From Nephromyces sp. MM_2019 (Eukaryota; Apicomplexa; Aconoidasida; Nephromycida): a DNA stretch of 64,000 nt. The DNA lies in assembly GCA_015657535.1 (NCBI GenBank), contig JADHZB010001494.1, forward strand, positions 1 to 64,000. The letters run 5' to 3'. The position numbers were made by a program, and so were the translations under genes. The notes beneath the pieces are model-generated. The model saw only the letters and a program-made list of their open reading frames with translations, was not told the origin of the DNA and searched no databases. This document shows positions 60,565-64,000 of this stretch, in pieces; positions within the stretch are counted from its first letter, which is position 1; each line of letters begins with the position of its first letter.

Positions 60565-63500
60565 CTGTGAAATTAAGGTAGAGCATATGAAGATTTTGAT
60601 GCAGGGACACAAGGCTACGAACAAATACAGCAAATATTGAAGAATCAAAATAAACCTGGCAAACTAGCAGAAAATAAATTGAAGACGAGGTTTTTCAAGA
60701 AATATCAATTGAAGATGCAAGTATACGTTTCCTGCGTTATAAATCATATCAATAATGCGTAAACTATACATAGCAGGTACCAGTTTGAAGTGTGTAGAAT
60801 TCAAAGTAAAAGCAAGCATTATAAATGCTTAAAAAGGGAATCATAACAGCTAAAGAGTTAGTTTAGGCTCATATTTATTTCAAGAATTCAGGGTGCTCAA
60901 TAGGCCCAGTAAAAATCGACAAAAAAACCAGAGAAATCTCAAACTAAAGCTGCAAAAATAATATGTAAAAAATCCGAAAAATAAAAGATTCTTGAGTATC
61001 TCTGCTTTAAATAAAAAGTTGTGAAATTTCATCATACATTTCAATGAGCTTTAAGCAGAGCAAGGAGAAAAGACATTATTTTCGGAAAAAAAAACAAATA
61101 AGGCAGATTCTCAACTAAAATTGGAGAATGAATGATAAAATATAAAAATTCAGAGAACGCAGCTAGGATAGCAGAAAAAAAACACGACGTACACAAGTTA
61201 ACGGAAGTTTCCTGTATCTGCAAGAATAAAATTTATCCCAAGGAAAAATACTCGATTTATTTTTTCACATTGCAATATCCATACATTCAAAATTTTTGAA
61301 AGTAAAAAAGGTAAAAGCACACACACACGAAAGCATCAACCACATCTCATATTTCTTTTCAAAGGATTTTGGAATCTGCAGACTAAAAAAGGTGATTGCT
61401 ACCTAAAATCCTACAAGAATACACCCAATTAGAAGGAAAAAGTGTATACAAAATTAAAAGAGGAAGAAGAAAGCATATCACTACAAAAGAATACAAAAAA
61501 AACTCATCGATTTACCAATGAAGGTGATAAGTTACTTTCCACACACACCATCAGGTACGTCACCCTACAAAATAAAGCTTCCTTAGTTCCTAAGGTACCT
61601 ACCTAAGACTTTTTAAAAAACAAAGTCTGAAATTTTAGAGCATCACGAGCAAGCTAATAACTAAACTTATAATCATAACAAGCAGGCAATAGCTAGAAGC
61701 ATAGCACACGCTATATACCACCGTTTTTTGAAAACCTTTTGATGAATATTACGCATTATATTCACAGTTTTAACGCAAGCTTGAAGAAGATGCTTTTACA
61801 AATTTCACTTTACTTCTAGCAGCAGATATGTGTGATTTTTGCACTTCTTCACACATCACAGCTCTTCAAAAAGTCACAAATTTTTGCGATTTTTCACGAC
61901 TAAGTTGATTAGCTAAATTCTTTTCTAATCATCTAGCGTGTGCGTGCTTAAAACTCCAATATTATGAAAAAATTTTGGTTCTCTCTCATAGGCTAGACTC
62001 TTCTAATCAGCCTCTATGCGTGCTTAAAACTTCGCTGAAGAATCCATTAGTCACACACACAAATGCTGCTGGAATATACAATCTAAAATTTATTTCTACT
62101 GGCTAGCTCGATTTCAATAGAAATTTGGATAGGCTTTTTAAGAAAAATATCATCTGGTATTTTTCAAGGGTGAGTGCACTAATAATATAAAGTCTGAATT
62201 TGCTGTCTTAGACAGTAAGGCTCGGATTTTATCCCTACAATGAAGTGAATTAATTTAAACTAGAGAAACGCCCTATTAAAAGAAGGTAAAAATCTAAAAA
62301 TAAAGGAATAGCTAAAATGATGGGAAAAAAAAGAATTTTCCACGGAAGATTGAAACAGCGAGATGGCTGAACGTTTTCAAGCCAAAGTTGTCTTTAAGAA
62401 GAGCATTTTCCGAAAGTATCGAAATGAAACGAACAAGACACATACATAGGCCGATGATTATCTTCACTATGTTGAAGTTACTAATTCCCTTGAGAAAACT
62501 AGCACTTTAAACTCTGGAAAAATTCCACAAAAAAAAACTTCATCCCAAGCATCTTATTGGTTCTAGTAGGATGCTCGAAGTATCAACAAGCAGTAGCAGC
62601 ACTTTGCGCAATCCTTTAGCGAATTGAAAAATAGTTGCAACAAACCAAGGAGACTGCTTGAAATGAAAAAATGGGCTAATTATACGCAAAACTATACTCC
62701 AGCTCTAATGGGGAGCTTAGGTATCTTAAATAGCGATGAAAAAGGAAAAAAATAAAAAAAACCGCAATAAACTGGTAATAAAACAGCAAAAACCCAGGCA
62801 ACAACCAGACAAAAACTAGCAATCAAACAGCGATAAAATGGTAATAAAAAAGCGGAAAACCAAAAACCAGACAAAAAAACAGAAAAAAACTGGAATATGC
62901 AGAGAATAAGGCCAAAAATTCCAAACACCACAAATAAAATTAATTCTCTGCTACAAAAAACATACTTTCCCTCCCTTCCAAAAAAAGTGAAAAGAAGTGG
63001 TATCTTGGTCTTTTACTTCCTCCTGCGTCATCTTATGCCAGTTAAAGTTCCAAAATTTCTTTTTATCCCAACCACAAAGAATCGATTCCTTTACAGCAAA
63101 AAATTCCCCTGAAAATAGCCAAAAATAACCATGTATAAATTCTTATATGAAAACCGAAGATGATGGAAAAAATCTACAAAAACAAGGAAAATATAGCAGA
63201 AATTAGCGTTTACCATAATTCTACGATCCATCTAAACTAGGATTAGTCACAAGGTCGATTTTAAACGACAAATAAAGTCAAAAATATTGGGTAATATTCA
63301 GTTAAAAAGTTATATTTAACATGGTTAAACCTGCAGTTCACTATATAACAAAGGCCAAAAGTTAAGCGAAAATGCAATGGAATATTGATAAGAGAAAAAT
63401 GTGAGAATTTTTAAAGACATTCTCATTCCACCATGAAATAAACAAAAAATATTCAAACATTCGTAGATTTTCCAGTTTGATACGCATCTACTTCATCAAA

Positions 63501-64000
63501 ATTGAAGAAAATCATAAATCACGAAGATGGAATTTCTTTCACTACTCAGGGAAACCAATATTATACTAGTTTAGAATCTTTCATCAAAGAGGTATCCGAA
63601 AACTTAATTGCAAGAAATTCTCAGCCAACTAGAAACACAATTTGGCGAACCGAAAAAAACCACACACACAAAAAGATAAAAATTATGCGTCCAAAGCGAA
63701 AGTCCCGTTCTTTATCTTTCCTGCTTACCCTTTGATTTCAGGTAAAAACTTTTTCACCTTCACATGTAAATCAAGCCACGCATATAAGCTCACACAGGGA
63801 AAAAGCTGGAATGTGAACGAAGTAGATTGATATAAAAAAGGAGATAGAGTGTGTGAAAGAAGTAAATTTATATAAACAAAAAGAAACTCAGAAAGTAGAG
63901 CATGGAAAACTCTGTATATACAGAAGCAGTTTTTTCCTTCTTAAAAATAATATCATACGAAATTTCTTCGAGAAAAAATATGTAGCTCTTCGAAAAAGGT
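60565..64000 (-). other. Probable intron-rich upstream part of the minus-strand gene
   Basis: The sequence is strongly A-rich on plus (T-rich on minus), like the introns between the assembled exons. Apart from the tentative exon 61564-61516 I could not identify further exons with confidence. Candidate plus-strand frames (62363 region, 63502-63735) are short and lack splice support. Confidence 0.35.
62764..62880 (+). repeat. About 52-bp imperfect direct repeat, A-rich
   Basis: Copies 62764-62816 and 62830-62880 share the pattern gcRataaaMtggtaataaaa, then caaaaac and ccagacaaaaa. They are diverged and lie within the presumed intronic tract. Confidence 0.65.

Noticed and set aside
62363..62449. 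28-codon ATG frame (MAERFQAKVVFKKSIFRKYR...)
   Set aside because: Too short, no donor before its stop, and on the strand opposite to the inferred transcription.
63502..63735. Plus-strand frame with SH2-like flavour (contains GISFTTQGNQYYTSLESFI)
   Set aside because: It starts without ATG or a clear acceptor, ends in low-complexity Lys/His sequence, and sits in a tract whose base skew indicates minus-strand transcription.

Overview
The window looks like nuclear DNA of an intron-rich, AT-leaning protist. GT-AG introns are common, several genes are spread over many small exons, and CA/TG microsatellites and homopolymers are abundant. There is no operon logic. The nine-exon hexokinase resembles alveolate (apicomplexan-type) enzymes, so an alveolate is my best guess, but nothing here proves the lineage. 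No rRNA, tRNA, CRISPR array or bacterial-style element was found.

Layout. Positions 2-7340 (+) hold most of a very large Gly/Ser-rich, RGG-containing protein gene whose 5' end lies outside the window; its last exon carries an apparent one-base frameshift in a run of ten G. At 9.3-10.1 kb (-) there is an unresolved coding exon. At 10.75-13.98 kb (-) is NOC3, the ribosome-biogenesis and replication factor, which I could rebuild from four exons. It is divergently arranged with a small two-exon gene at 14.16-14.54 kb (+). At 18.4-29.4 kb (+) lies a gene for an orphan protein of more than 2,400 residues, nearly all of it in one 7.1 kb exon. At 31.9-42.7 kb (+) is a complete hexokinase: nine exons, every junction phase-consistent, 471 aa. 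At 44.7-48.0 kb (-) is an intronless 1101-aa orphan. Around 50.3-52.2 kb (+) are exons resembling a PfkB sugar kinase, possibly decaying. At 53.1-54.1 kb there is coding-like sequence interrupted by stops. At 55.8-56.2 kb (+) is a small protein with four membrane segments. From 57.6 kb to at least 60.6 kb (-) runs a gene of very small exons whose C-terminal 106 residues I could assemble. One of its exons has a dead duplicate next to it.

A rule useful for reading the rest: introns here are T-rich on the sense strand. The hexokinase introns are T-rich on +, and the NOC3 introns and the whole 57-64 kb tract are A-rich on +. This suggests that most of 57-64 kb is one minus-strand transcription unit running past the right edge.

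Housekeeping roles visible are glycolysis (hexokinase), possible sugar phosphorylation (PfkB-like) and 60S ribosome maturation (NOC3). The other genes are not recognised.
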